From: Diplosphaera chodatii
Taxonomy: Eukaryota; Chlorophyta; Trebouxiophyceae; Prasiolales; Stichococcaceae
DNA: 64,000 nt
NCBI GenBank assembly: GCA_032358165.1
Contig: JAALGY010000028.1
Span: 992,001-1,056,000 of the forward strand
Reading direction: 5' to 3'
The stretch's first letter is position 1; every line of letters begins with the position of its first letter. Positions 24,701-36,364 of the stretch are shown here, piece after piece. The notes below the pieces were generated by a model. It saw nothing but the letters and a program-made list of their open reading frames with translations. It was not told where the DNA came from and searched no databases. The translations under genes were made by a program, and so were the position numbers.

Positions 24701-26375
24701 TGGCGCAAGTGCCGGCAACAGTGCGACATCCCTGCAGGGCGTCCTATCAGCTATCAGGCGGCATACTGCTGCTCTAGCTGCCCTGAAGGTACACAAGCCC
24801 TTGCAATACCCAGCTCTATCCTGTGTCGCACTGACCCGACTGTCAACTCGTCTCAGTTGTGCTGTGTCTGCCCGCTGGCTGCCCAACACAGTGCTGCAGG
24901 TGACATGACAAGGTTTTGCAGCATGAGTTTGGGTCAGGACCGTGCGCTGGCGGTGACTCATCCTGATGTGTAAGATGAGATATGGCTGCTTGGCATGTCA
25001 ACACCATGCCTTGCAATGGCGAAGCTGTGCTGCTGTAGGAGCGTCGAGCAGACATCGATTGCGGTGCCCTGGAGGCAGACCTGGCGTGCATGCAGCGCGC
25101 CTCACAGCTGGCTGCTGACATCAAGGCTGCCCAAAAGGCGCAGGCTGAGTGCGTGCGCCTGCCCCATATGGCGAAACCCTGCTGACCAACATATCGCTCA
25201 AAACGTAATTCGCACTCATCGCTCTCATGATCCATGCTGGATATGACGAGCCGTCTGGCTGGCGTGATGAAGGGCTTTGCCCGACGGTGCACAGGCTCGA
25301 GGCACAGAAGGAGGCACTGGTGCAGGAGCGCTTCACTACCTTTGACGAAGCGATGGTGCACTTCAACCACCACCTGGGGCGCATCTACAGGTATATGCAC
25401 GGAATGGGCTGAGTTGCGTGCACACACTTTTGCTTTGGCAAGCGTCAGTGACACAGATGTCTGGCATCTAGTGCCCCTGATGGGCGTGGTTCTAGACGTG
25501 ATATGCTGTTCAACACAACTTCACAGGCAGCTGACGGCACAGCAAGGGGATGCGTATGTCAGTTACTGCAGTGACCCGACACTTTGCTTCATCTCCGGCA
25601 CCACACTGCACATCAGGTCGGCATGCATTTAGGCACACAGGAGTAGTTGCTGCCGTGCACGGCAAAACATATCGATTGCGCAGGGAGTGCGCCCTGAAAA
25701 GGGTTTGAGACACAGCATGTGTAGTTCCCGGAGCATGCAGTGCAGGCCGGACAGCCAGCGTTGGCGACCATCCCAGCAGCTGAGCGGCGGGCAGCAGGCG
25801 CTGCTGTCGACAGCCCTTGCGCTTGCGCTGCAGGCCACCTGCCCGCTGCCGCTATACTACTTTGACGAGGTGCGGCCCTTTGGCTGAAGCATTGGCGGGC
25901 AGACAAGGGCGCCTCGCACTCGACACATTCCTATCGATGCTTGCACATATACGTGTAAAAGCATACAGGGGTGTTGCACACCAATGCAGCTCTCTGCCGA
26001 TCCGTCTGAGACGACCAGAGTGATGCCCTGCAGATCGATGCGCCTCTGGACGCTGAGAGCGTGGAGCGCGTTGCTTCCTTCCTGGCAGAGCAGAGGGACA
26101 CACAGTACTTGCTGGTGACACACCGCCCGCAGGTCGGTGTTGTCTGCTTGTCGATCCCATGCTGCTGTCGTGTGAAGCAAAGCCCGGTCACTGGCTGCAT
26201 ACAATGTCCTGGCATTACAGCGTCAAGTACTGTGCCGACTTGTTCACCGGCTGTGGGACAGATGTTTGAGAAGGCGAGCCTGGTGGGTGTGTTTCCCTCC
26301 TCTGCCGGATCCAAAGCTGTGGTGCTGGGGTCTGAAGCTGCGATGGCAGCGTCATCAGCGGTGCAGCCAATGTAG
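18706..26375 (+). CDS. Divergent SMC-family chromosome ATPase, class not assigned
   Basis: Complete SMC architecture. N-terminal head: a likely 14-base first exon (MGRA), then from 18837 PFIALVGFKAFQSADIGPLE and the P-loop IIGCNGHGKS, split by an intron and followed by VLGDAIHFVLCGLRNCKFGD (19119 on). VDRFMVRQGRLP at about 19545-19670 is the Q-loop region. Long alanine/glutamate/glutamine-rich coiled coil fills exons from 19700 to 21600 and again 22830-25400. The hinge lies between (about 21740-22080): YLGSSIHGRCCDIAEITDAS, VTAINAVLSQLCNLV, QASTIFVSSRSAAQRVIEHY. C-terminal head: QQLSGGQQALLSTALALALQ, YYFDE joined to IDAPLDAESVERVASFLAEQ, YLLVTHRPQ joined to MFEKASLVGVF, stop at 26373-26375. 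By eye it does not match SMC1-6 or RAD50; the MFEKASLVGVF end is nearest to SMC3, the hinge is not. The first exon and several coil exons are approximate. Confidence 0.8.
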
Positions 26376-26913
26376 GCAACGCCGGAGATGTGGCTGCTGA
26401 GCAGCAGGGCGGCATAATACAATATTCACCACTGCTTCAATATCGCACTCCATCAATGATATCTGCTTCCTGCAAACAAGTCTGCAGCATTGCAAATTGA
26501 TAGCTGCCAACATGACAGCTGTGGACTGCAACAGAAGCAACAGTGTCGTGTCGTGCTGCTGTGCTGTCCTGTGCCAGATCATGCTGACAAGTCATTGAGC
26601 CTGACATTTGCCATGCGGCATATACACACAGTGCACAGACGTTGACCGAATGACAAACAGGTGATGCTGTCACTGCATCGAGCAGTATCCAGCGGACGGT
26701 CTACTGACCTGCTGCAACAGCAGATGAACACTAAAGTGGCGCTCAGACCGCCATAAAGTACACACAGAACCGCACTACCCTGCAGCTCCACTCACCAGCT
26801 GCCAGCAACCATACACTCATGCCCTTGCTCACGCACCACATGCTCACGGGCTTGAAACCTGGCTCTCAGCTCCTTTCCTCACTGCACCGTTTCCAGCGGT
26901 TGACTGGGCTTCT
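26376..26913. other. Convergent intergenic region, SMC / DEG1
   Basis: About 540 bases of non-coding sequence where the SMC and DEG1 3' UTRs face each other. Nothing else recognised. Confidence 0.4.
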
Positions 26914-28257
26914 TCAGCTGGATGGCTCCAGGATTATGGGGACCCGTTCACGGCTGTCTTGGCGGAGCACCTCCAGCTCGACGGTTTCGCCAACCGCGCA
27001 CGCGTCCAGACCCTTGTAGAGGTCCGAGCTTGACCTGATGGGCTTGCGATTGAAGGCTACGATGATGTCACCCAGCATGAGGCGCCCGTTCTGGTCCCGG
27101 CTGGTGCCCTGGATGCCAGCCTTTGCTGCAGGGCCGCCCTTGCGCGTGTCCAGCACCAGAATGCCTTGCACGCCCAGCTGCTCAACGGATTGCTCTGGGG
27201 CAAAGGCGATGCCCAGAATGGGGCGGATCACTCGGCCGTGCTCGATGATCTGGTTCACTGAAGAGCGCAGCACATCGATTGGCACTGCAAAGCCAACCCC
27301 GGCGCTCGCGCCCGATGGTGAATAGATCGCTGTGTTGATGCCGATGAGCTCGCCGGCACTGTCCAGCAGCGGCCCCCCCGAGTTGCCAGGATTGATGGCG
27401 GCATCAATCTGAATCACGCCCTGGATGGGGCGGCCGTTGATGCCGCTGATGATCTCGCGCTGGGTGCCGCTGATCACGCCCGTGGTCAGTGTGTGGTCCA
27501 GTCCGAAGGGGTTGCCTATTGCATAGACACGCTGCCCAACTTGCAGGTCAGAGGATTCACCGAGGTGCAAAGGGTGCAGGATCTTCTTGTCAGGCACGTT
27601 GATCTTCAGGACGGCAATGTCTTTGTTTTCGTCGAATCCAACCATGGTGGCTTTGAAGTCCGACTCACCCCCTCCTTTCACAAAGCCGCCCACCAGTGAC
27701 ACCTGCAGGTCCGATGCATCCTTGACGACGTGTAGATTGGTGACAACGTGGCCCTCATCGTCCCAGATGATGCCGCTGCCAGCGCCCTGCGGCATCTCTG
27801 TGCTGTCCAGCGTAAAAGAGTCCCGCCCGGCCCTCAGGTTGGTGATGTACACAACGGCTGGCGTGTTGTCCTTGAACAGCTGCACGGTGCTGCGCTCCTC
27901 AGCTGTGAGTGGCGTGTGCCTCGCCCATGCGACATCCCCCGGCCCAGTCCACAGCACCTGGGTTGCGAATACAGCACACGCAAGCGCAGGTGCAACTGCA
28001 CGACCGAGCTGCTGCATGACGTCATGGCGCCACATGAAAGGCTGCTGCACTGCTCCGGCACCCCCCTCACCGCCCTGATGCCGTGCTGCAGGCGCTGCAT
28101 CAGCGCACATCTCTGACCCTAATGCCCTCGGTGCACAGCGGGCGCCCTTGCTGAGGGGGTTGCGTGCTGCCTCGTGCTGATGGAGGTGCGATGCAAGCTG
28201 TCGAGCTTGCACAGTGAGCCGTGGCCCCCTTGGACCTATGATGCTGGGGCTGCGCAT
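26914..28257 (-). CDS. DEG1: DEG1-like chloroplast HtrA serine protease
   Basis: ATP-independent serine endopeptidase of the DegP/HtrA family; DEG1 acts in the thylakoid lumen in photosystem II repair and lumen protein quality control. A single exon of 447 residues from the ATG at 28257. Residues 1-80 are a basic Ser/Ala-rich transit region; 86-112 form a hydrophobic stretch ending in GDVAWA, resembling a lumen-targeting signal with cleavage site. The protease domain has the triad His176 (TNLHVV), Asp213 (NKDIAVLKI) and Ser293 (NPGNSGGPL), plus GNPFGLDHTLTTGVISG. One PDZ domain covers about 345-445 (RPILGIAFAP, LGDIIVAFN), matching DEG1 rather than two-PDZ bacterial DegP. The frame stays open upstream to 28818, but that part has no homology pattern and overlaps the AK6 promoter. 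Intronless, unlike almost all its neighbours. Confidence 0.93.
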   Translation of the reverse strand: MRSPSIIGPRGPRLTVQARQLASHLHQHEAARNPLSKGARCAPRALGSEMCADAAPAARHQGGEGGAGAVQQPFMWRHDVMQQLGRAVAPALACAVFATQVLWTGPGDVAWARHTPLTAEERSTVQLFKDNTPAVVYITNLRAGRDSFTLDSTEMPQGAGSGIIWDDEGHVVTNLHVVKDASDLQVSLVGGFVKGGGESDFKATMVGFDENKDIAVLKINVPDKKILHPLHLGESSDLQVGQRVYAIGNPFGLDHTLTTGVISGTQREIISGINGRPIQGVIQIDAAINPGNSGGPLLDSAGELIGINTAIYSPSGASAGVGFAVPIDVLRSSVNQIIEHGRVIRPILGIAFAPEQSVEQLGVQGILVLDTRKGGPAAKAGIQGTSRDQNGRLMLGDIIVAFNRKPIRSSSDLYKGLDACAVGETVELEVLRQDSRERVPIILEPSS

Positions 28258-28849
28258 GGTTGCCTGCTTCAGGCAGGTTGCGTTGGGGTTTGCTGTCCAA
28301 TTCAAAATGCCGGCCCCCATTTGTTGCGACCACCCTGCAGTACAGCCTATAGAACGGACTATGTGTGCTTTGCGAGCATCAAAATTGGCTACAGCGTGTT
28401 TGCTGCATGGTTTGCAGGATGGGCCCGTTGGATGCCCAGCCCCAAGCCTTCGAACCACGGTCTGCAAGGTGGTCGAGCAAAGCCAATGCAAAGGCAGATA
28501 GAACTCCACACGCTGCAAGACCGCCGTGTCGCAAATCTTCAACCGAGTCCACGTCGGTCGGGCACGGGGCCACGGGCACGATTCAACCCTCGAGCGAAAG
28601 CAGGCAGTACATGTTGGCTGCCACAAGTACATTGCTACATGCATGGCCCAAAGGCTGCATACCGAGCAACCTGTCTCTTGCGTCAAGACCATATATGTGC
28701 ATGACACTGTTGACGCTTGCCAACGGATGTTCTCATGATCCGTGTTGCAGCGCATGACGGCTTGCGCCGAGCACAGCCTGCCGCCTGGGGCCGCTGGATG
28801 TAGAGTCAGGCATTCCAACTGAGGTTGTGCTCATCGTGAGCTGCTGATT
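28258..28849. other. Divergent upstream region, DEG1 / AK6
   Basis: About 590 bases between two divergently transcribed genes. The minus strand is open for most of it but shows no recognisable protein pattern; treated as promoter and 5' UTR sequence. Confidence 0.4.
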
Positions 28850-29852
28850 ATGGCCAAGAAGCGTAGCTTCCGGTCCACGCCGAATATCCTGGTCACCGGC
28901 ACGCCCGGCACCGGCAAAACCACTTTTAGCCGCATGCTGAATGAGGCGACAGGCTTCCGGCACGTGAACGTGGGCGACTGGGTCAAGGAGCGGCAGCTGC
29001 ATACCGGGTGGGACGACGAACACCAGTGCTTCACGCTCGATGAGGACAAGGTGCCCGGGACAGGCCTCCTGCCTCTGCACGTCATGAGCCGCCGCTGTCC
29101 AGCTGGTGTCACGGTGTGCGCTGCCGCGTGAAGCCCTGCTGCAGGAGGGGCACTCTGACCTCATCTTTTGGAATGCGTGCGCTGTAAAGGTGTGTGATGC
29201 GCTAGAGCCGCAGATGGCGGAGGGCGGCAACATCGTGGACTTTCACTCCTGTGACTTCTTCCCGGAGCGGTGCGCGGCGGCTGATCACACTGCCTTCTGC
29301 TGCGCCGCACGTACCCTTGAGATTCTCTTGATCCAGCAGTCGAGCATGTTTGTGCTCACGACGCGCAGGTGGTTCGACCTTGTGGTAGTATTGCAGACAG
29401 ACAATGGCGTCCTCTACGAGCGCCTCGGGGCACGGGGCTACTCACAGGTAACCCTGGTGCACCATGTGTGCATCATCAGCCAGCCGGCTTGACCCCGTGG
29501 CTTGTGTTGTGGCCGAACTCGCCCAGAACCAAGTGACGGTGTGCTTCTTGCAGGCCAAGATCAGCGAGAATGTCCAATGTGAGATCATGAATGTGGTTGT
29601 AGAGGAGGCGCGCGCCAGTTACAGGTGATGTGCGTGCGCCACCAGGTGCAGTGCGTGTGACAATGCCGGCATGGAATGGAAATTGTGCGCGAATGCGCAC
29701 AATTTGCAGGCACAATGCCACTGAGACTCGGCCATAAGTGCTGCAGGGAAGAGATAGTTTGGTTTCTGAGCAGCAACTCGCTGGATGATATGACCGCCAA
29801 CATTGACCGAGTGCGAAAATGGATGCACGATTTTGAAGGCCAGACGGGCTGA
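28850..29852 (+). CDS. AK6: Adenylate kinase isoenzyme 6 (FAP7/CINAP)
   Basis: Nuclear adenylate kinase/ATPase of the FAP7 family, needed for the last cleavage of 18S rRNA in the small ribosomal subunit through contact with RPS14. Five exons fit without gaps: 28850-29050, 29190-29269, 29369-29447, 29554-29624 and 29747-29852, giving 178 residues against about 172 in human AK6. Exon 1 has the P-loop NILVTGTPGTGKTTFSRML and HVNVGDWVKE; exon 2 MAEGGNIVDFHSCDFFPE; exon 3 WFDLVVVLQTDNGVLYERL; exon 4 ISENVQCEIMNVVVEEAR; exon 5 EEIVWFLSSNSLDDM and a closing WMHDFEGQTG. All family boxes are present, so it should be active. Its upstream region is shared with DEG1, and its 3' end faces RPN2. Confidence 0.95.
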
Positions 29853-30220
29853 CAGCACTGGTTGCAGCAGCCAGTTGAACTCCGATGACGATCAGGCTCT
29901 TCAGGTGCAGTGCCTTTTAGCAGCTGCGAATGTGTGTCGCTAAGCTGCTGTTGGCATCTTGCGTCAGCGCAAAGGCAGTGTGCAAGTGTATCCACTGTTC
30001 ATTTTGCAGTTGGGGGAGCAGTGTGGGGCGAGAGAAAAGACACATCGTGACCTAGGCACACAGGGTACTTGCCGGTGCCTTCAGATGCATTTTGTTTACA
30101 ACTCTTTCTGTGCGCCAGGCTTGTTCACAGCAGCAAGCTGAGGCTTTGCACCACTGGAAGCGAGACATCACCCAGGCTCAGCCACCACCACTCGCCCGCC
30201 CCTTCAATGCCATGCACTCG
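29853..30220. other. Convergent intergenic region, AK6 / RPN2
   Basis: About 370 bases of 3' flank of the two convergent genes; no exon recognised. Confidence 0.4.
30096..30100 (-). terminator. Candidate TGTAA polyadenylation signal for RPN2
   Basis: Read on the minus strand this is TGTAA, about 120 bases after the RPN2 stop, a position typical for green algal poly(A) signals. Short motif, so low certainty. Confidence 0.3.
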
Positions 30221-33200
30221 TCATCGTGTTGAAGACGACGGGGTGTACTCTGCAAGGACAAAGGATCGACATAAGCCACATGCGTCATGCTTGCCTGCGG
30301 GTTGTTTTGGTCACCACAATGGAGACTGCTTTGCGTGGCAACGGCACGGCATACACGCGACAGCGGGCGCACCAAAAGGCTCCGGTGGTGGGGGCTCGTC
30401 ATCGTCGTCCGCGCTGCCTGGGCGTGGGCCCTGGGTGCTGTCCCGGCCGCCGGCCTGCTGCGGCGGCTGCTGGCCCGGCTGCTGCTGCCCGTCGGCAGAC
30501 GGCGCGGCGTCGGCCGCGCGCTGCTGCGCCTGCTCAGCCGCCGCGTCTGCGAGGCCGCCGCTGCTGACCACCTCCACCGGCTCATCTGGCCGCAGGTCCT
30601 TCATGACCATGAAGCCGGCGCGCGCGTTGGGGGCCACTGGCTGCCAGCGCTGCGCGGGCTGCACCGCCATGAACTTCTCCTGCGCCGGCACCACCCGCGC
30701 CGGGTTGGGCACCTTGTAGCTGCTCGGCTCCGGTGCCGCCGGCTCCTCCTTATTCGCGCCCTCCTCGCCGCCGGCCTCCCCCTCGGGGGCGGTGCCACTC
30801 TTGGCCGGCGCACCGTCCGCCGCCGCCGCCGCCGTCCCCGCTGCCGACGCATCCGGCTTGGCGGCCGCATCAGGCTTGGCGGCTGCGTCAGGCTTGGCAG
30901 TCGCGTCGGGCTTGGCGTCTGTGTCCATGGCGGTGGCCCCGTCTGCAGGACAGCATCGCACTTGTCAGTTGTCGCTTGCCGCAGCTCTGGCATGGTCGCC
31001 AGGCCGAGTGCCGCAGAGCTGCTGATCCGGATGCACCCGTGCGCATCAGACGACGACAAATTGCTTTGGGAGCAGCACGCAGCGAGCCGACGCGCACCAG
31101 CAGAAGCCTTCTCGGCCTCCAGCTTCTCCTTGTCCTTCTCCTTGTTCTTTGCACGGGACCGCGCCGTGGTGGACAGCACCGCCTTCTGCACCTTCTTCGT
31201 CTGCAGCGGCGGCCAGAAAACAATGCTGTGACGGCATGTTGCGGCCAGACACAGCATCTGCACTCGGGTGCATGGCTGCAACTGTAGCGCAAACGTGCGA
31301 CGGACGCTATGCTGCAAAGGGCGCACCTCCTGTGCGGCCTCGGCGGGGATGGGCGGCGGGTAGGCAAAGACGGAGGGCTTGATGTTGCACTGCAGGCTGA
31401 ACTTGGGCAGCTGCAGCTCGGCGTTGAGGCCGATCATGGCCGTCGGCTGGAACATCAGGCTGGAGAAGTATGACAGCGGGTACCAATACCTGCAACAGCG
31501 TGCTGGGGTTCGAGGGGAGGCAGGTGCGGAGTGGGCTGCAATAGCTATGCATCCTGGTTGCCAGCTTGCAACACGTGTGAAACTCTCAGACGTGCAGGAT
31601 TCGTGCAAGTTGACAGTTGCTCGACAGCTGTTTGGCACTCTCTAAGGATGCTCACCAGTACTGCAGGAACACGGCGAGGCCGACGACTGCGGTGCGCCGG
31701 AAGTAGCCCGACCGGGACTTGAGGCCCATCGTGGCATTGCGGCCGCCCGCATCCAGCAAGCCGGCCGCCATGATGGCGCCCATGCTACGCGGTGAGAATC
31801 AAGATGTGAAATTGACATACGAAGGTCGCCACCCTGTCGTCATTCTTAGATGCTGTCCCAGCCAGGCAGCTGCTCATGGATGCTGTCCCCGACAGGCAAC
31901 TTGCAGCTGCAACACGGTCAGCTGCACCACGCGAACAGCAATGGTCAACGGTGTCATCGCGCCACACACCGGCACATGATCTCCTCATGCTTGTCGGCTG
32001 CCAGCTTGGCGATGCGCTCGCGGAACTCGGCAGTGCGCTGCGTCGGCTGCTGCACCAGCACCATGGCCATCGCCAGCAGTGCACCCTGCAGTCAAGTGTA
32101 CACACTGTTACAGCCCCGACCTGCACAGGAGCTGGGGTTGAGCAGCACGTGGGAAACCCCGAACATGGCCTGTGCACAAACTGATGCACAGGTGGGACTC
32201 CATGTGACTCCAGAGATGCAGCAACAGTCACCTGGCGGACATAATCAGTTGGGTCCGACAGCAGGGTCTGCAGCAGCTCGGTGGCCTCCTTCAGTCCTGT
32301 TCCCGCGCAGGCGATGCCCACTGCCATGGCAGCCCCATACCGCACATGCGGGTTGTATGACTCCGCCTGCAGGCAGCAGCGACCAACAAGTCGACTCTGG
32401 CTCCTAGGTCCATCACTTGGCTACTGTATGTGACGATTGTCTTTTAAAGCTATGTCCAGGTACTACAGCAAAGCCCCAAGCCCCATGCTACAGGGTGAGC
32501 GCCCATTCGCGTTGCACAGGCTCAGCAACGGCGTGGCAAGCGCCGCACCAGAAGAGACACCAGGCGCGGGCACTGCTGCGGGCTGTCCAGCAGCAGGAAG
32601 CCCAGGCACAGCACAGCCGCCCGCCGCACGTCGTCGTTGACATCCGACACCGCAAAGTGCAGCAGCTGCTGCACGGCGGCATTGTTGGCGGTGCCCCGGT
32701 ATGCGAGCGCGATGGTGAACATGCCGCCGTAGCGGATGATCGGGTCCAGGTCCCGCGTCATCTGCTCGATCAGCGTCTGCGCGCCCTCCTCCCTGCGATG
32801 ACAAGGCGAAGTCCGTGACGTCAGTAGGCAATGGCCACACACCATGACAGATGCGGGATTTGTTTTAGCAAACCATATCGCAAGCCCGCCATCAGCATAG
32901 ATCAGCCGAGTAGTCGAGGCTAGCTGATATGTCTGGATGTCGCACCTGCCATACATGGTGAGCGCAAGGCCCAGCGACAGGCCGCGGATGATCTTCTCGT
33001 GCTGCGTGTCATGCGCGTAGGCCAGCATCTCCACCGCCTTGTCCGTTGCACTGCCGCAGAACAGCAGTCCAAGCGACAGCCCCGCCGCCTGCAGGACAGC
33101 ATGGCAGCCCCGTCAAGACTTCGCCAGACTGACTGACGGGCTGCAGTCGGCAATCACTTCTGCCATGCACCCCTGAAGAAACGGAGCAGCGCACACGAGC

Positions 33201-36200
33201 ACACACAATCGACAAGAATGTTGTGTCACCTCGCCGGCGATGGCCGAGTCGGTGTACAGCACGTTCTTGAGGTCCTCGAACACCTCCTCGTCCTGTGCGC
33301 CCAGGCGGGCGATGCCCAGCCCCAGTGCCGCGCCGTGCTGCGTCGTCTCGTTGCTCGTTGCCCGCAGCGACTCCAGCAGGAAGTCCCTGTGCCATTGTGC
33401 ACATACAATTGATCATCATCGGACTATGCCTCTGGTCGAAGCCCGAGCTACACTGGCCATGCATGGGCGACCGCAGGCAGCGGCTTTGCAGCGGCGCAGG
33501 ACAGGCCATGGTGGCGCTCAGCAGCAGGTGTCCTACTTCAATGCGGGCAGGTTGCTTGCATGCAAACGATGGTGCAACAAGGAGCGCCACCTGATGCTGT
33601 TGCCGTTGTTAGTGTGGATGAGGCCCAGGGCGTACAGCGCGCCGCCCTCGGAGTAGGGGCTGCCGCCGCCGCCGCCGTCGCGCGGCAGGTACGGCGCCAT
33701 CAGCGCCCGGCCCTGCGATGGAGATGAGTGCGGCGCTGTAAAGGACATGTCAAACTTACGGCGACCAGCGCCAAGCACATGCCGCGCCTGTGGACTCAAG
33801 TCTCCAGAGTTGCATTTGCATGCATGATATTTGCGAGCTCTGATGACCCAAGCATGCAGCCCCGCACACGGCACCTGCTGCTGGCTGCAAATTGATACCG
33901 CTGGAGTGCACCTGGGACAGGTGGCCGCTGTGGATGACGCCCAGGCCAGCGGTGGCTGAAAACTTCGCCCAGTTGGTCGCGCGCGACAGCCACTCCAGGT
34001 TCTGCCGCAGGAAGGCATCCACCGTGGTGCCCTTGTGCATCAGCGCATTGGCGAAGATGATGGCGCTGTGGCACACCGAGTTGCGGTTCTGCAGGGTACA
34101 AAAGCTTCGTGAGGCTTCAACCAGCGCCACATCGAACCACTGCAGCGGACGTCACAACCAGGCAAAGTATTGACAACCGACAAGCCACCGGCAGCACCGT
34201 ACGGATCCACTAGGACAGAGGCACCGAGCAGTCACCTCCACGGCCGCCTTCAGGTTCTTCAGGATCTGCAGGTCGGCGTGGTTGTGGCTGTACATGAAGT
34301 CCAGGTGCAGCTGGATGGGCAGCTCGCCGGAGATGATGCCGCGCAGCCGCTTGTAGTGGCGCAGGTAGCGCTCGTCCTCGGGGCTCAGCGGCTCCGGGGC
34401 GGGCGCGGGCGGCTCGGCCGGCGCCGCCGCAGCCTGCTGGGAGGCGTGTGCACCTTTAGCATCAGGTTGTGACAAATCGACCGTGTGATGTGATGGGACG
34501 CAATGATGATGCGTAGGGCTTGCTCAGCATACAGGCTGCTGGATGCCCTCCTTGCCCCGCAAGCCAAGGGCAGCACCTGCGGCTCCTGCGGCTGCTGCTG
34601 CTGATCCTGGTCGCGCCCCAGCAGCGGAGCAGACTCGGAGGCATCCATGTCTGTGGCGCCATCCCCAGCTGCTGTGGCTGCATTGCCAGCGGCAGAACCC
34701 GCAGCGTCGGCCGGCGCAGCATCAGCGGCCGGCTGCGCATCTGCGGCAGCAGCCGCGGGCGCAGGCGCCGGCCTCTCCTTGGGCGCGAGCTTCTGCAGCT
34801 GCGTGCTGATCTACAGAGTAAAAGGGTGAAAGGTAAGACCAGAAAGGTCCCTGGAAGCACACAGCAGTGCCTCAGAAACAGGTCCACAGGTTCTGGCAGG
34901 CGTACAACGGTCAGAAGCCTCTACACCTGCTGGCTGAAGGTCTGCATCTCGTTCTCAAAGAGGTCGAAGCCGATCTGATATGCCAGGAGCACCTCATCCT
35001 GCAGTTCAGTGGGCACAACAGGCAAGGTGATGTGCACAGCACTGAGAGAAAGTGTTATTATTAAGCCTGTATGCGAGCTCCTCTGGCAGTGAACAGGTGT
35101 ACTTGCAGTGCGCTTGCTTCAAGGTTGAAGCACACCTCGGAGCTGCCGAGCAGGCGGTGCAGGATGGCAGCAACCTCAGCTGGCTGGTCTAGGAACACGA
35201 GGCACTGGCTGATGCTGATCCAGGAGGGGCTCTCCGACGCCTCGTACAGCTTCACCAGCAGCAGCAGCACCTGTCCGATTGCACGTCATACGGTCAGTGC
35301 ATCTTAGCGGCCATGCAAGCTCATGACAGCAGGCGGGTGCTGTGTGAGTCACAAGTTGACACTTGCATAGGGCAGAAGTGACACAGAGTGCAGGACCTCA
35401 GTACAGATGTTGTTGAATGTCTGCACGCCACACACTAGAGCCAGCATGCTGGACTGGGCATCGCACCTGCTCCCGGAACCCGCGGTTGATGACCATGCGC
35501 TGGCAGACCTGCAGCGCGTAGTCCAGGGTGGCCACGGTGTCGGACGCCCGGCGCACCGCCTCCTCCAGCTTGTCAAGCCGCCGCGACTCCAGCGCGATGC
35601 CGATGGCCTGCTCGAACTGGCCGTCGCTGAAGCACCTGCATGGTCACGCGTGCACGTTGGTCAAGACACATGCACTACGTACCGTGCAGGTAAGTCGCAT
35701 GGCTCAGAGGGGCAGCTGCAGCCTGCAAACTCATGCGTCACCTCTCAAACATGCGCTCCACGATGGCAGTGAGCCGGTCGTCAATGGGAGGCGCATCTGC
35801 CTTGCCCTCAGCTGCCGCGACCCGCCGCTCGATGTACAAGTCAATGCACCGGGCTGCAGCAGGATCATAACATCGTTGTGACCATCTTGCATTCATTGAT
35901 AGCTTGAGAAGCGATGGTGCATGGGACGGCCGTAGTGGCACTGTGACAACACACTCACCCAGGATGGTCTGCACATACTCAGACTTCTCGCTGACATCGA
36001 ACAGCGGGCCGGAGGCGAGTGCATAGTGCAGAGCATCGTCGAGCTCGCCCAGGTTGAAAAACACCTGCCAACGGTGTGACACAGCCAGCGTGAGGTAATG
36101 CAATCAGTGCCGCATGGAGCTGAAGCGGTGGGACATGCCAAGGGTAGCGCCCACCTTTGACGCCACCAGCGCAGCAAGGTCCTGGTGCCCAAAGCTTTCA

Positions 36201-36364
36201 TCCTCCGACTGCGCCTCGATGGATGCAAGCGACCCCGCAATCTGGAACCAGAACTGGTGCACCACACCATTCAGTGCGTTGAGCGCATGGACTCGAAGCT
36301 GCGGGGAGTCCTCGCTCAGCATCGACAACCATCCCTCTGCTGACGACACATCCATCACCGCCAT
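30221..36364 (-). CDS. PSMD1: 26S proteasome regulatory subunit RPN2/PSMD1
   Basis: Largest non-ATPase scaffold of the 19S base, built of PC repeats; it docks RPN13 and contacts RPT subunits. The start at 36364 gives [20 protein letters not shown], the plant RPN2 N terminus. PC-repeat segments include [20 protein letters not shown] with [15 protein letters not shown] (about 33900-34050), [15 protein letters not shown] region in another frame joined near 33300, [20 protein letters not shown] and [17 protein letters not shown] (about 32590-32740), and [20 protein letters not shown] (about 32280-32345). The C-terminal exon contains [14 protein letters not shown] (about 30690-30735) and runs of Pro and Asp; an intron then joins PPPPEPF to EYTPSSSTR and the stop at 30221. 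That PEPFEY end is the known RPN13-binding tail. Intron-rich, more than fifteen exons, not all fixed. Confidence 0.92.
30850..30928 (-). repeat. 18-base tandem repeat in RPN2 coding sequence
   Basis: Four near-identical 18-base units encode [18 protein letters not shown] and AKPDAS in the acidic/alanine-rich linker before the C-terminal RPN2 domain. The repeat probably arose by replication slippage and may vary in copy number between strains. Confidence 0.85.

Noticed and set aside
28258..28818. Extension of the DEG1 frame by about 187 codons upstream
   Set aside because: The added residues are Cys/Trp-rich without homology pattern, while Met at 28257 gives a normal-length DEG1 with transit region and lumen signal.
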